Origin: SZUA-430 sp034440355
GTDB taxonomy: Bacteria > Pseudomonadota > Alphaproteobacteria > Micropepsales > Micropepsaceae
Direction: 5' to 3'
Length of the DNA: 64,000 bases
Assembly (NCBI GenBank): GCA_034440355.1
Contig: JAWXBY010000008.1
Location: 12,965 to 76,964 of the forward strand
Of the stretch, positions 53,957 through 63,796 are shown one piece after another. Position 1 is the stretch's first letter. Each line of letters begins with the position of its first letter. The notes beneath the pieces are model-generated. The model had not been told where the DNA came from, did no database searches, and was given only the letters and a program-made list of their open reading frames with translations. The position numbers were made by a program, and so were the translations under genes.

Positions 53957-54577
53957 ATGGACAGCAACGAACGCATTCGATTTCGAGTGGATCTCAAATC
54001 CGGCGAATTAGAGGTTGACGCGTCAGCGGACAAGTTCGACGACGTCGTGGAAAAGGTTTCGAAAATCATTCCATCACTGACGAAAGGGTACGAAGCCTCG
54101 AGGTCGAGTGAGCAAGCACCTGACGACACGACTCCCGACGAGAAGCCTGGCGCTGGCAGTTCGCGGCGTGCGCGTCCCCGCGCTTCCCGACCCAGCGGCC
54201 AGAGAACCTCCCCACTTGGCGCGGGCAAGTACCGCGACTTTCAACCGATAAAGCTCGGTGTTGGCGACGCGGCGGAGGTCGAGCTTCGGAAATTCTACGA
54301 GTTGAAGAAACCGAAGGGGCAGGACGAGCAGGTCAGTGTGCTTGTCTACAAACTCCGGGAACTTCTGGCGAAGGACCACGTCAACTACGACCAGATTTAC
54401 CAGGCATACCGCATTGTCGGCGAAGATCACCCGCCTAAGAGTTTGGCTGGCGTGATCTCTAACATGCAGGGCAAGATGTGGGTTGACCGCGACGACAACG
54501 GAATAAGGCTAAAGATACAGGGCGTTGATCTCGTGGAGAAGCAACTCCCGCGCACGGTCAAGTCCAAGGCGAGCTGA
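53957..54577 (+). CDS. Hypothetical 206-residue protein with wHTH-like C-terminus
   Basis: I do not recognise this gene. An acidic N-terminus with VDLKSGELEVDAS, a basic/serine-rich linker (about 68-85) rich in Arg, then a domain with ELLAKDHVNYDQIYQAYRIV and an ISNMQGKMWVDRDDNG stretch, resembling a winged helix. Codon use is less GC-rich than flanking genes. It has its own promoter with a palindromic operator candidate, so it may be a recent acquisition. An autoregulatory DNA-binding role is inference only. Confidence 0.7.
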   Translation: MDSNERIRFRVDLKSGELEVDASADKFDDVVEKVSKIIPSLTKGYEASRSSEQAPDDTTPDEKPGAGSSRRARPRASRPSGQRTSPLGAGKYRDFQPIKLGVGDAAEVELRKFYELKKPKGQDEQVSVLVYKLRELLAKDHVNYDQIYQAYRIVGEDHPPKSLAGVISNMQGKMWVDRDDNGIRLKIQGVDLVEKQLPRTVKSKAS

Positions 54578-54633
54578 ATGATATTGACGGTGGCTAGCCG
54601 GATTGCCGTCGGCCGCCGTCGTTCCCATGATGG

Positions 54634-55806
54634 CTACGCCGTCTCCTCGAACAACTCGCGGCCGATCAGCATGCGCCTGATCTCGCTGGTGCCGGCGCCG
54701 ATTTCGTAGAGTTTGGCGTCGCGCAGGAGGCGGCCTGTTGGGTAGTCGTTGATGTAGCCGTTACCGCCTAGGACTTGGATGGCTTCGAGGGCCATCCAGG
54801 TTGCCGTTTCCGATGAGAAGAGGATGGCCGCCGCCGCGTCTTTGCGCGTTGTCTCGCCGCGGTCGCAGGCTTTGGCGACGATGTAGACGTAGGCTCTTGC
54901 GGCGTTCATGCGCGTGTACATGTCGGCGAGTTTGCCTTGCATCAGCTGGAACGAGCCGATGGGTTGGCCGAATTGTTTGCGCTCGTGCACGTAGGGCATC
55001 ACGATATCCATCGCGTTGCGCATGATGCCGAGGGGGCCGGCGGCGAGGACTGCGCGTTCGTAGTCGAGGCCCGACATCAGGACGCGGACGCCTTCGTTGA
55101 GGCGGCCCAGCACGAGTTCTTCGGGGATTTCGCAGTCGTTGAAGACGAGTTCGCCGGTGTCGGAGCCGCGCATGCCGAGCTTGTCGAGTTTTTGCGCGGT
55201 GGTGAAACCCTTCGTACCCTTTTCGACGATGAAGGCGGTGATGCCGCGCGGACCGGCTTCCGGATCGGTCTTGGCGTAGACAACGACGACGTCGGCGTCG
55301 GGGCCGTTGGTGATCCACATCTTCGAGCCGTTGAGGACGTAGTTCTTGCCGCGCTTGTCCGCGCGCAGGCGCATGCTGACGACGTCGGAGCCGGCGCCGG
55401 GTTCGGACATCGCGAGCGCGCCGAGGTGCTGTCCCGAAACGAGCTTCGGCAGGTAGTGCTTCTTCTGCTCCGGGTTGCCGTTGCGGCGGATTTGGTTGAC
55501 GCAGAGGTTGGAGTGCGCGCCGTAGGAAAGGCCAACGGACGCCGAGCCGCGGCTGATCTCTTCCATGGCGACGACGTGTTCGAGGTAGCCGAGGCCCGAG
55601 CCGCCGAATTCTTCTTCGACGGTGATGCCGAGCAGGCCCATCTCGCCGAGCTTCGGCCACAGGTCGCGCGGGAATTTGTTCGTCTTGTCGATGTCGTCGG
55701 CGCGCGGCGTGATGTCGTTCGCGGTGAAGCGCTCGACCGTGTCGCGCAATGCGTCTGCCGTTTCGCCTAAGTCGAAGTTCAGTCCGCGGAACGCGTTGGC
55801 GAGCAT
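54634..55806 (-). CDS. liuA: Isovaleryl-CoA dehydrogenase
   Basis: 390-residue FAD acyl-CoA dehydrogenase of leucine degradation. Motifs: SEPGAGSDVVSM, WITNGPDADVVVVYAKTD, and SGLDYERAVLAAGPLGIM with the isovaleryl-specific position of the catalytic Glu. C-terminal IQVLGGNGYINDYPTGRLLRDAKLYEIGAGTSEIRR broken across helices is typical. Starts 11 bases after the kelch stop; other leucine-pathway (liu) genes are not present. A related short/branched-chain specificity cannot be excluded. Confidence 0.9.
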   Translation of the reverse strand: MLANAFRGLNFDLGETADALRDTVERFTANDITPRADDIDKTNKFPRDLWPKLGEMGLLGITVEEEFGGSGLGYLEHVVAMEEISRGSASVGLSYGAHSNLCVNQIRRNGNPEQKKHYLPKLVSGQHLGALAMSEPGAGSDVVSMRLRADKRGKNYVLNGSKMWITNGPDADVVVVYAKTDPEAGPRGITAFIVEKGTKGFTTAQKLDKLGMRGSDTGELVFNDCEIPEELVLGRLNEGVRVLMSGLDYERAVLAAGPLGIMRNAMDIVMPYVHERKQFGQPIGSFQLMQGKLADMYTRMNAARAYVYIVAKACDRGETTRKDAAAAILFSSETATWMALEAIQVLGGNGYINDYPTGRLLRDAKLYEIGAGTSEIRRMLIGRELFEETA

Positions 55807-55817
55807 TTCGTCTCTTC

Positions 55818-56753
55818 TTATGGTTCGTAGGCTTCGACGGCGTCCGACGCAGTGAAGACGCCGAAGACGCCCGCGCCGCTACCGCCTCCGATCACCCACC
55901 AGCGGCCGGCTGCGACGCCGGAGGCCATGCCTTGGCGCGCGTTCAACATGGGCGCGCCTTTGCTCCATGTTTTCGATGCAATGTCGAAGACGTCGTGCGT
56001 GGCGAAGGTCTTGAGCGGGCGCCATGTCGCGCCGCCGACGACGTGCACGCTGCCGTCGATGACGGCCGCGGTCAGTGCGCCGCGTGCTGTCGGCAGCGCC
56101 GGCAATGACGTCCATGTGTTGGCGCCGGGATCGTAGGCGTCGAAGGCGGAGGAGACGCCGCCGTCGCTCTTGATGCCGCCGGCTGCGTAAATGCGTTTGC
56201 CGTCGGTCGCGACGCCCATCGCGCGACGCGGGGCGGGAATGGCCGCGCCGGTCGTCCATTTGTCTTCGCCCGGATCATAGATCAGCGTCTTGTCGCCTTC
56301 CGGGCCGTTGCCGCCGATCACGTAGATGCGGCCTTTCACTTCGACCATCGCGTGCGCGGCGCGCGCGTGCGGGAGCGAGGCCTTTTTCGACCAGCCGGCG
56401 TTGCTGGTGTCGTACGCCCACACTTCCTTGCGCGGTTCACCCGGCGCGTCGGCTGCGTAGCCGCCGGAGATGAACACCTGCGTGCCGCTGACGGTCATCG
56501 CAAAGCTCATCAAGCCTTTCGGCAGCGCGGGCAGGGGACGCCATGCTTCCTTCGCGGCGTCGAAGACGTCGAAGGCGGTCGACGGGTCGCCCGCGGCTGC
56601 GCCGCCGCCGACGAAGATGAGGTCGCCGGTGGACGTCGCGGCGAGGCCCGCGCGCGGGGTCTCGAGGCGTTCGGACGCCGTCCAGCCCGATGCCTGCGCC
56701 GCGCTTGCCCACGCGAGGGCAGAGGCGACGAAAGCGAGGCGCAATATCTTCAC
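55818..56753 (-). CDS. Exported kelch-repeat protein
   Basis: 311 residues: a signal peptide (KILRLAFVASALAWASAAQA) then about six kelch repeats (GG..Y.P..W blades such as YVIGGNGPEGDKTLIYDPGEDKW). It should form a secreted six-blade beta-propeller. Start taken at GTG 56753, overlapping the mgtE stop as GTGA; the upstream GTG 56768 is less good. Role unknown. Confidence 0.85.
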   Translation of the reverse strand: MKILRLAFVASALAWASAAQASGWTASERLETPRAGLAATSTGDLIFVGGGAAAGDPSTAFDVFDAAKEAWRPLPALPKGLMSFAMTVSGTQVFISGGYAADAPGEPRKEVWAYDTSNAGWSKKASLPHARAAHAMVEVKGRIYVIGGNGPEGDKTLIYDPGEDKWTTGAAIPAPRRAMGVATDGKRIYAAGGIKSDGGVSSAFDAYDPGANTWTSLPALPTARGALTAAVIDGSVHVVGGATWRPLKTFATHDVFDIASKTWSKGAPMLNARQGMASGVAAGRWWVIGGGSGAGVFGVFTASDAVEAYEP

Positions 56754-58135
56754 CGCAATAGAAGCCACGTTGCCAATCCTAAGAACGAGAGGAACCCGAT
56801 CACGTCCGTCACGGTCGTCACGAATACGGGGGATGATACCGCCGGATCAACTCCCGCCCGATTCAGCCCCACCGGAACCAGGATTCCGGCGAGTGCAGCT
56901 GCGAGAAGGTTGATGATCATGGCGGAAGCGATCACCCCGGCGAGCGCCGGGTCTTTGAACCAGACATATGTTATCCCGGCTGCGATCAATGCGAAACCGA
57001 CGCCGTTCATGGCGCCCATCAACAATTCGCGGTTCACGACGCGCCACAGATTGGCTTGATTCAGCTCTTTCGTGGCCAGCGCGCGGACGACGACGGTCAA
57101 AGTCTGGGTGCCGGCGTTGCCGCCCATAGAGGCGACGATCGGCATCAGGATCGCCAGTGCCACGACCCGTTCGAGGGAGTCCTCGAAGAAGCCGATGACG
57201 ATCGAGGCCATGATGGCTGTGAGCAGGTTCACGAACAGCCACGAAAAGCGCAGGTAGGTCGTCTTCGCGATGGGGGCGGAGAAGCTGTCTTCTTCTGCGA
57301 CGCCGCCCAGCGCCAGCACTTCGGCCTTGTGCATGTCTTGCAGGACTTCGACCACGGAGCCTGCGCTCAGGACGCCGACAAGCCGACCTTGATCGTCGGT
57401 CACTGGGGCGGAGTTCAGGTGGTAGTGCTCAAAGAGATACGTGAAGGCCTTTTGGTCCGTGTCGGCCGGGATGGTCGTCATCTCCGTCGAGGCAATATCG
57501 GCGAGTTTTGCCGATTGCTCGGCGCGTAAGACGCGGCTCAAAGCGACGAAGCCTGACGGTTTGCCATCGGCGTCGATCAGGAAGATTTCCTGGAAGTCTT
57601 CCGGCGCATCGGGTCCGGTCATGCGCGCGATCGCTTCGGCTACCGTGAGATCGCCGGGCAGCGCCATGAACTCGCGGTGCATCAGGCGGCCGGCGGACTC
57701 CTCCGGGAAGAGCAGCGCGTCGATGACTTCGGCGCGGTCTTCCAGCGGGACTTGCGAGAGGACTTCGCGCTTCTCGGAGTCTTCCAGGTCTTCGAGAACG
57801 TAGGCGGCGTCTTCGACGTCGAGTTCTTTGACCGCCTCGGCGATCGTCTTCGAACCCAACTGGCGGACGATTTCGTTGCGCAGGTCTTCGTCGAGTTCGG
57901 AGAGGACTTCGGGGTCGATGTCGCTGCCGAGGGCGTCGACGAGGGCGCGGCGGTCGGCGGCCGTCATCGCCCCGATCAGTGCGCCCAAGTCGGCGGCGTG
58001 GAGCGGGTCGACCAGCTCCTTTACTTTGGCCGTGTCGTCGGCCTCAAGCGCCTCGAGGACCGCGCGCAGGAAGGCCGGCGTCAGGACTTCGCCGGATTCG
58101 GACGCGGTTTTGAGGTCGCTTGCGGTTTCGGGCAT
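56750..58135 (-). CDS. mgtE: Magnesium transporter MgtE
   Basis: 461 residues: N-domain of helical repeats (about 20-140), two CBS domains (about 150-270), then five membrane helices. Channel-region motif ILMPIVASMGGNAGTQTL and VGLNRAGVDPAVSSPVFVTT. The N/CBS parts sense cytosolic Mg2+. Overlaps the kelch gene as GTGA. Confidence 0.95.
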   Translation of the reverse strand: MPETASDLKTASESGEVLTPAFLRAVLEALEADDTAKVKELVDPLHAADLGALIGAMTAADRRALVDALGSDIDPEVLSELDEDLRNEIVRQLGSKTIAEAVKELDVEDAAYVLEDLEDSEKREVLSQVPLEDRAEVIDALLFPEESAGRLMHREFMALPGDLTVAEAIARMTGPDAPEDFQEIFLIDADGKPSGFVALSRVLRAEQSAKLADIASTEMTTIPADTDQKAFTYLFEHYHLNSAPVTDDQGRLVGVLSAGSVVEVLQDMHKAEVLALGGVAEEDSFSAPIAKTTYLRFSWLFVNLLTAIMASIVIGFFEDSLERVVALAILMPIVASMGGNAGTQTLTVVVRALATKELNQANLWRVVNRELLMGAMNGVGFALIAAGITYVWFKDPALAGVIASAMIINLLAAALAGILVPVGLNRAGVDPAVSSPVFVTTVTDVIGFLSFLGLATWLLLR

Positions 58136-58244
58136 GCGCGGCTCTTGTCGTTTGATCCCCTAATCAAACGATAATGCCTGCCGGATCAAGAAACTCTGAA
58201 CGGCGCGTCGATCTGCCCGAATGAGGGGCGCATCGGACGGGGAA

Positions 58245-58329
58245 TGGTGCGGTCAAGAAGACTCGAACTTCCACGGGTCGCCCCGCTACCACCTCAAGGT
58301 AGTGCGTCTACCAATTCCGCCATGACCGC
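58245..58329 (-). tRNA. tRNA-Leu (anticodon GAG), CCA encoded
   Basis: 85 bases on the minus strand. Acceptor GCGGTCA/TGACCGC pairs at both ends; anticodon stem CTACC/GGTAG encloses loop TTGAGGT; T-loop GTTCGAGTC; discriminator A and encoded CCA. A long variable arm is expected for Leu. Decodes CUC/CUU codons. Confidence 0.95.
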
Positions 58330-58399
58330 GCCGGTAGCCCTTTAAGCAAGGGCGGCGATGTAACAGATAGGCTTTGCGTTGTGAAGGGCCGGGGACGGC

Positions 58400-59188
58400 T
58401 CACGCCCAGGCCGCAGAACTGCGCCACAGAACGTATGCCGCGACGGCCAGGACGAGGCCCGCGAAGATGCGGTTGAGGGCGCCCTTGCGGGTGGAGAGTC
58501 GCTTCGCTGCGGCGATGCCGGCCAGGCCTCCCACAATACCGCCCGCGACGAACTCGGCAGCGATACGCCAGTCGACGAGGCCGTCATAGGCGTAGGTCGA
58601 AGCGGTCGTCAGTCCGAAGGCGCCGACCGAGAAGAGCGACGAGCCGACCGCGTTCAGCATTGCCATGCCGCTGCCCAGCATGATGCCCGGGACGATCAGG
58701 AAGCCGCCGCCGATGCCGAAGAAGCCGGCGAGGAGGCCGGTCAACAGGCCGATGCCGATGAGGCGCCCGGCGATCGCGGGATTGATGTGGACGTTTGGGT
58801 CGCCTTCGGTTTGCCGCGGGCGGAGCATTGCGAGCGCTACGGCGACCATGACCAGACCGAAGAAGAAGACCAGCTTTTCGCCGTCGACAAGTTTGCCCAG
58901 TGTCGAACCCGCGAAGGCGCCGGCGACGCCCGACAATCCGAACACCACGGCGCATGGCCATTTCACATTGCCGGCGCGCGAGTGGGCGATGAGGTTGGCG
59001 AAGGCGTTGACGGAGACGGCGAGCGCGCTGGTGCCGATGGCGACGTGCGGGTTCTGGACGCCGACGACGTAGAGCAAAAGCGGTACCGCCAGGATCGAGC
59101 CGCCGCCGCCGACCAGGGCCAACGTGAAGCCCACCGCGCTGCCGGAAAGGACCGCGAGCAGATCCTGCAGCCCGAGCGCGAATTCCAT
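58400..59188 (-). CDS. TSUP family (TauE/SafE) membrane exporter
   Basis: 262 residues with about eight helices: GFTLALVGGGGSILAVPLLL and GFFGIGGGFLIVPGIML are the two TSUP repeats. TSUP members export sulfite or organosulfonates. ATG 59188 overlaps the RND gene's stop (TGATG), so it is the last gene of arsR-MFP-RND-TSUP. Given the regulator type, sulfite or thiosulfate export is plausible (inference). Confidence 0.9.
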   Translation of the reverse strand: MEFALGLQDLLAVLSGSAVGFTLALVGGGGSILAVPLLLYVVGVQNPHVAIGTSALAVSVNAFANLIAHSRAGNVKWPCAVVFGLSGVAGAFAGSTLGKLVDGEKLVFFFGLVMVAVALAMLRPRQTEGDPNVHINPAIAGRLIGIGLLTGLLAGFFGIGGGFLIVPGIMLGSGMAMLNAVGSSLFSVGAFGLTTASTYAYDGLVDWRIAAEFVAGGIVGGLAGIAAAKRLSTRKGALNRIFAGLVLAVAAYVLWRSSAAWA

Positions 59189-62100
59189 CACGCCGCGGCC
59201 TCAGACGGGATCGCGGGGGCTGGGGCGGGGATGTCGTCGCGCAGCACGACGTAGATCGCGGGAATCACCAACACCGTCAGCAGCGTGGACGAGGCGAGGC
59301 CGAAGAGCAGGGAGATGGCGAGGCCTTGGAAGATCGGGTCGGTCAGGATCACCGCCGCGCCGATCATCGCCGCGATGGCCGTCAGCAGGATCGGCTTGAA
59401 GCGGATGGCTCCTGCTTCGAGCAAGACGTCGCGCAAAGGACGACCGGCCGTGCGGCCGTGGCGGATGAAATCGACGAGCAGGATCGAGTTGCGCACGATG
59501 ATGCCTGCGAGCGCGATGAAGCCGATCATGGAGGTCGCCGTGAACGGCGCGCCGAACAACGCGTGACCTATCATGATGCCGATCAAGGTCAGCGGGATCG
59601 GTGTGAGGATCACGAGCGGAAGCTTGAAGCTGCCGAATTGGCCGACGACGAGGACATATATGCCAAGCAACGCGACCATGAAGGCCGCCCCCATGTCGCG
59701 AAACGTTACGTACGTGATTTCCCACTCGCCGTCCCACAACAGCGTCGACTGGGTTTCGTCTTCGGGCTGGCCGTAGAGGCGGATAGTGGGTTTGGGCAAC
59801 TTGCCCCAATCGTGCGCATCGACGGCGGCGGCGACGTCGAGCATGCCGTAGATCGGCGCCTCGTACGCGCCTGCGAGTTCGGCCGTGATCATTTCGGCGA
59901 AGTGTCCGTTGCGGCGGAACAGCGGCAGCGAGCCGGGCTCGCGCACGGCCTCCATCACCTCGCCGAGCTCGATCATCTTAGCGCCCGCGTCGGTCTGCGT
60001 GACCGCGACGGGCGTCGCCGTCAGACGCGCGTTCCACGAGAGATCGCTCTTCGGCAGGCGCACGGCGATCTCTGTCGGGTTTCGGCCTTCGCCCCGATGA
60101 GAGTAACCAACCACGGTGCCGGTCAGAAGTGCGGATACGGACTGCGAGATGTCGCTTTCGTTTAGCTTGAAGAACTCGATCGCGTCGCGCTTGACGTTGA
60201 GGCGCAAGCGGGGGCGGGCGACGCCGTATGAATCGTCGACGTCAACGATGTAGGGGATGCCTTTGAAGAGTTTCTTTGTTTCCTCCGCGACCGCGCGGCG
60301 GGTTTCGGCGTCGGGGCCGTAGATCTCGGCGAGCAGGGTGGCGATCACGGGCGGTCCCGGGGGGACTTCGACGACCTTGACCACCGTGCCTTGCGGAAGG
60401 CTCAAGGCGGCGAGCTTGCGTCTCAGGTCGAGCGCGATGTCGTGGCTGGCGCGAGCGCGCTCGTCCTTGGACTGCAGGTTGACTTGCAGGTCGCCGAGTT
60501 CGGGGCGTTGGCGCAGGAAGTAGTGGCGCACCAGGCCGTTGAAATTGAAGGGGGCCGCGGTGCCGGCGTAGGCCTGCACCGATGTGATCTCGGGCAAGGT
60601 CTTCACGATTTCGGCGGCTTGCAGCAGGGTGCGTTCGGTCGCCTCCAGCGTGGCGCCTTCCGGAAGATCGACCACGACTTGAAGTTCGGATTTGTTGTCG
60701 AAGGGCAGAAGTTTGACCGTCACGGTCTTGGTCACGAACAAGAGGCAGGCCATCACCGTCGCGACGCCGACTGCGCCCAGGAAGAACCAGGCACGCTTGC
60801 GCGTGCGAATGACGGGCTCCGCCGTCCGGCGGTAGAGCCGCCCCAATAGACCTTCGTCGTGCGCGACCGCGTGGCCTGTCGCGCCGTCGTCTTTTGCAGC
60901 GAACCGCGTCATCAGCCACGGCGCCAGAATGACGGCGACGAAGAACGAGAACAGCATTGCGGCCGACGCGTTTGCCGGGATCGGCGCCATGTAGGGGCCC
61001 ATCAATCCGGATACGAACATCATCGGCAACAGCGCGGCGACGACGGTGAGGGTGGCGATGATGGTTGGGTTGCCGACTTCGGCGACCGCTTCGATGGCCG
61101 CTTGCACGCGGGAGCGGCCGTCGCGCATGGCCCAGTGGCGGGCGATATTTTCGATCACGACGATGGCGTCGTCGACCAGGATGCCGATCGAGAAGATGAG
61201 CGCGAAAAGGCTCACGCGATTGATGGTGTAGCCCATCATGTTCGCCGCAAAGAGCGTGAGCATGATGGTCGTGGGGATCACGAGCGCCGTGACCGCCGCC
61301 TCACGCCAGCCGATGGCGAAGCCGATCAGGATCACGATCGAGACCGTGGCCAAGCCCAAGTGAAACAGAAGCTCATTCGCCTTGTCGTTCGCGGTCTCGC
61401 CGTAGTTGCGTGTGATGGCGGCGTCGAGGCTGTTGGGGATCAGTGGGCCTTTCAGCGCTTCGATCCGCTCGACGATGCGTTCGGAGATGACGACGGCGTT
61501 GGCGCCGGAGCGTTTGGCGATGGCGAGGCTGATTGCGGGCGTCGTGATCCATTGGCCCTGCGGCGTGCGGACGAGCGACCAGACGCGCGCGTCGTCGGCG
61601 CGGGGCGCCTGAATCACGGTGGCGACGTCCTTGACATAGACTGAGCGGCCGTCGGCGGCGGTGACGGTCAGGAGGCCGATTTCGTCGGGGCTGACCAACG
61701 TGCGGCCGGAGATCGCCGACACGCTGCTGTCGCGCTCGCGCAGCGTGGTCAAAGGAAAGGCGCGGTTGGCGTCTTGGACTGCGGCGATCAGCGAGCCCAA
61801 CGGCACGCCATAAAGCGCGAGGCGGCCCGGATCCGGCTCGATGCGGATTTCCTCGGGCCGGCCGCCGGCCAAGAAGCTGAGGCCCACGTCCTCGATCTTT
61901 GCCAATTCGGAGCGCAGTTCGTCGGCGACATCGAAGAGGGCTTGATCGGTCCAGCGGTCCGCGGCTTCGGGCTTTGGCGAGAGTGTCACGACGACGATGG
62001 GGACGTCGTTGATACCCCTGGCGACGATCAGCGGTTCGGGGATGCCGGCGGGAATGCGGTCGTAGTTGGCGCGGATCTTTTCATGCACTCGAACGATGGC

Positions 62101-62424
62101 GTCGTCGGGATCCGTGCCGACTTTGAAACGCGCGGTGACCAGGATCCCATCGTCTTCGGTTTGGCTGTAGATGTGTTCGACGTCGTCGATGCTCTTGACG
62201 ATGGCTTCGAGCGGCTTGGTGACAAGTTCGATCGCATCGCCGGCGCGAACGCCGTCGGCGCGCACTGAAACATCAACCAACGGCACGCTGATTTGAGGTT
62301 CTTCCTCGCGCGGGATCGTGACGACGGCGAGGAGGCCCAGCGCCAGCGCGGCCAACAGAAATAGCGGCGTTAGCGGCGAGCCGATGGTCGCCTGGGTGAT
62401 GCGACCGGAGAGCCCGAGCGTCAT
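59188..62424 (-). CDS. RND efflux permease
   Basis: 1078-residue inner-membrane transporter with 12 helices and two large periplasmic loops. The proton-relay region is FSIGILVDDAIVVIENIARHW, with two adjacent Asp, and NSILLVDFIRHGR at the C-terminal mirror. Resembles the HAE/AcrB-like group in organisation. Its ATG overlaps the MFP stop as ATGA. Cargo unknown; no outer-membrane factor gene is visible. Confidence 0.93.
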   Translation of the reverse strand: MTLGLSGRITQATIGSPLTPLFLLAALALGLLAVVTIPREEEPQISVPLVDVSVRADGVRAGDAIELVTKPLEAIVKSIDDVEHIYSQTEDDGILVTARFKVGTDPDDAIVRVHEKIRANYDRIPAGIPEPLIVARGINDVPIVVVTLSPKPEAADRWTDQALFDVADELRSELAKIEDVGLSFLAGGRPEEIRIEPDPGRLALYGVPLGSLIAAVQDANRAFPLTTLRERDSSVSAISGRTLVSPDEIGLLTVTAADGRSVYVKDVATVIQAPRADDARVWSLVRTPQGQWITTPAISLAIAKRSGANAVVISERIVERIEALKGPLIPNSLDAAITRNYGETANDKANELLFHLGLATVSIVILIGFAIGWREAAVTALVIPTTIMLTLFAANMMGYTINRVSLFALIFSIGILVDDAIVVIENIARHWAMRDGRSRVQAAIEAVAEVGNPTIIATLTVVAALLPMMFVSGLMGPYMAPIPANASAAMLFSFFVAVILAPWLMTRFAAKDDGATGHAVAHDEGLLGRLYRRTAEPVIRTRKRAWFFLGAVGVATVMACLLFVTKTVTVKLLPFDNKSELQVVVDLPEGATLEATERTLLQAAEIVKTLPEITSVQAYAGTAAPFNFNGLVRHYFLRQRPELGDLQVNLQSKDERARASHDIALDLRRKLAALSLPQGTVVKVVEVPPGPPVIATLLAEIYGPDAETRRAVAEETKKLFKGIPYIVDVDDSYGVARPRLRLNVKRDAIEFFKLNESDISQSVSALLTGTVVGYSHRGEGRNPTEIAVRLPKSDLSWNARLTATPVAVTQTDAGAKMIELGEVMEAVREPGSLPLFRRNGHFAEMITAELAGAYEAPIYGMLDVAAAVDAHDWGKLPKPTIRLYGQPEDETQSTLLWDGEWEITYVTFRDMGAAFMVALLGIYVLVVGQFGSFKLPLVILTPIPLTLIGIMIGHALFGAPFTATSMIGFIALAGIIVRNSILLVDFIRHGRTAGRPLRDVLLEAGAIRFKPILLTAIAAMIGAAVILTDPIFQGLAISLLFGLASSTLLTVLVIPAIYVVLRDDIPAPAPAIPSEAAA

Positions 62425-63431
62425 AGCTGCACCAGACGGCCCTCGGGACGGATCAGGACGTCGCCCGGTTTTAGGCCTGAGAGAATTTCAACGCCATCGA
62501 GTATTTCGGGGATCGCAATAGGCTGGCCGCGTTGGACGGGGATATCCAACGTACCCGCCTTTGCGGCGAGGCTCACATAGTCGACGCCGAAGCGCGTGGT
62601 GAGGAAGCCTTGCGGGATGACGATCGCGGGACGCTCGCCAACGGCCACCAGCACGCGCACCCGCTGACCCACGAACGTGGTCGCGAGGTTTTTGGCCTCA
62701 AGGTCGATGGTGACGCGGCCGTTGCGGACTTGCGGATAGATTTCGCGGATCACGGTTGAGGCTTGGCGGTCTTTGCCGACGCCGAGGTCGGCGGCGAGGC
62801 GGACCGTGTCGCCTTTTTTGAAGCCGGCAGCTTCGCGTTCGGGAATTTCGACGCGTACGACCTGGTCGTTGGAGGCGACGACGACGACGATGTCGCCGGC
62901 CATGACGACGGAGCCGGCGGGGACTGCGGCGCGCACGACTTTGCCTGCGGCGGGAGCGAGGATTTTGCCCTGGGTTGCCTGTTCGGCGACAACGGCCTGG
63001 GCCGCGACAGCTGCCTTCCAGGCGGATTCGGCAGACTTTGAGGCAGCAACGGATTGGTCGAGGCGGGCCTTGGAATAGAAACCCTTGTCGAATACCGGCC
63101 GCACGCGCCCGAGTTCGGCGGCGGCGCGGTCGTGTTCGGCTTTCATCGCCGCCGCTTGCGCTGCGCGGGATTGCACTTCGAGCGCGATCTTTGCGTCTGC
63201 GATGACGGCCAGGATTTGGTCCTTGGCGACGGTGTCGCCTTCGCGGACGCGGAGTTCGACCAGGGTCCCGCCGATGCGGGCGCGGGCTTCGCCGGTGTCG
63301 CGCGTCGTGAAGGTGGCGGCGACGGTTTTGTAATCGGGCACCGTGCGTTCCTGAACGACGATGCGGTCGGCTGCTTGCGCTGAGCCGGCGGCGATCAGTG
63401 CAGCGATGAGTGTTGCGGTCAGGACCTTCAT
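62421..63431 (-). CDS. RND periplasmic adaptor (membrane fusion protein)
   Basis: 336 residues with a signal peptide (KVLTATLIAALIAAGSAQA), a lipoyl half (GGTLVELRVREGDTVAKDQ), a coiled-coil hairpin, the second lipoyl half (GKILAPAAGKVVRAAVPAGS) and beta-barrel. No lipobox. 44 bases after the arsR stop. Partners with the RND gene. Confidence 0.92.
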   Translation of the reverse strand: MKVLTATLIAALIAAGSAQAADRIVVQERTVPDYKTVAATFTTRDTGEARARIGGTLVELRVREGDTVAKDQILAVIADAKIALEVQSRAAQAAAMKAEHDRAAAELGRVRPVFDKGFYSKARLDQSVAASKSAESAWKAAVAAQAVVAEQATQGKILAPAAGKVVRAAVPAGSVVMAGDIVVVVASNDQVVRVEIPEREAAGFKKGDTVRLAADLGVGKDRQASTVIREIYPQVRNGRVTIDLEAKNLATTFVGQRVRVLVAVGERPAIVIPQGFLTTRFGVDYVSLAAKAGTLDIPVQRGQPIAIPEILDGVEILSGLKPGDVLIRPEGRLVQL

Positions 63432-63475
63432 GTCGTCACCTTTGCTCGGCCGAGCCTATTCGGCCTTGAGGCAGA

Positions 63476-63793
63476 TCAGCGTTTGCGGGCACGAGGTCCG
63501 CAAAATTCGCCGTAGAGAACTTCGACTATGGCGCGCGCCGCGGGGTGGGCGATCGCGTAGAAGATCGTTTGGCCCTCGCGGCGCGTGCCGACGAGACCGT
63601 CTTTGCGCAGCAGCGCGAGGTGCTGCGACACCGTCGAGTCGCGGATGCCCAGCGCCGCTGCCAGGTCGCCAACAGAGCGTTCCCCGTCGATCAACTGACA
63701 GACGATCATCAAGCGATGGCGGTTGGCGAGCGCCTTCAGGAGTTCGCTGGCGCCTTCGGCGGCGGCTTCCATTTCTTTGGGGTTTATTTTCAT
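63476..63793 (-). CDS. ArsR family repressor, BigR/SqrR-like
   Basis: 105 residues; winged-helix with recognition block DLAAALGIRDSTVSQHLALLRKDGLV and wing RREGQTIFYAI. Cys32 (LMIVCQL) and Cys98 (YGEFCGP) are at the positions of the two thiol sensors of SqrR and BigR, which form a disulfide/tetrasulfide under sulfane sulfur and release DNA. No CVC metal motif of metal sensors is seen. ATG 63793, with no ribosome-binding site; translation may be leaderless. First in a four-gene operon; dyad operator overlaps its promoter. Confidence 0.9.
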   Translation of the reverse strand: MKINPKEMEAAAEGASELLKALANRHRLMIVCQLIDGERSVGDLAAALGIRDSTVSQHLALLRKDGLVGTRREGQTIFYAIAHPAARAIVEVLYGEFCGPRARKR

Positions 63794-63796
63794 ACT

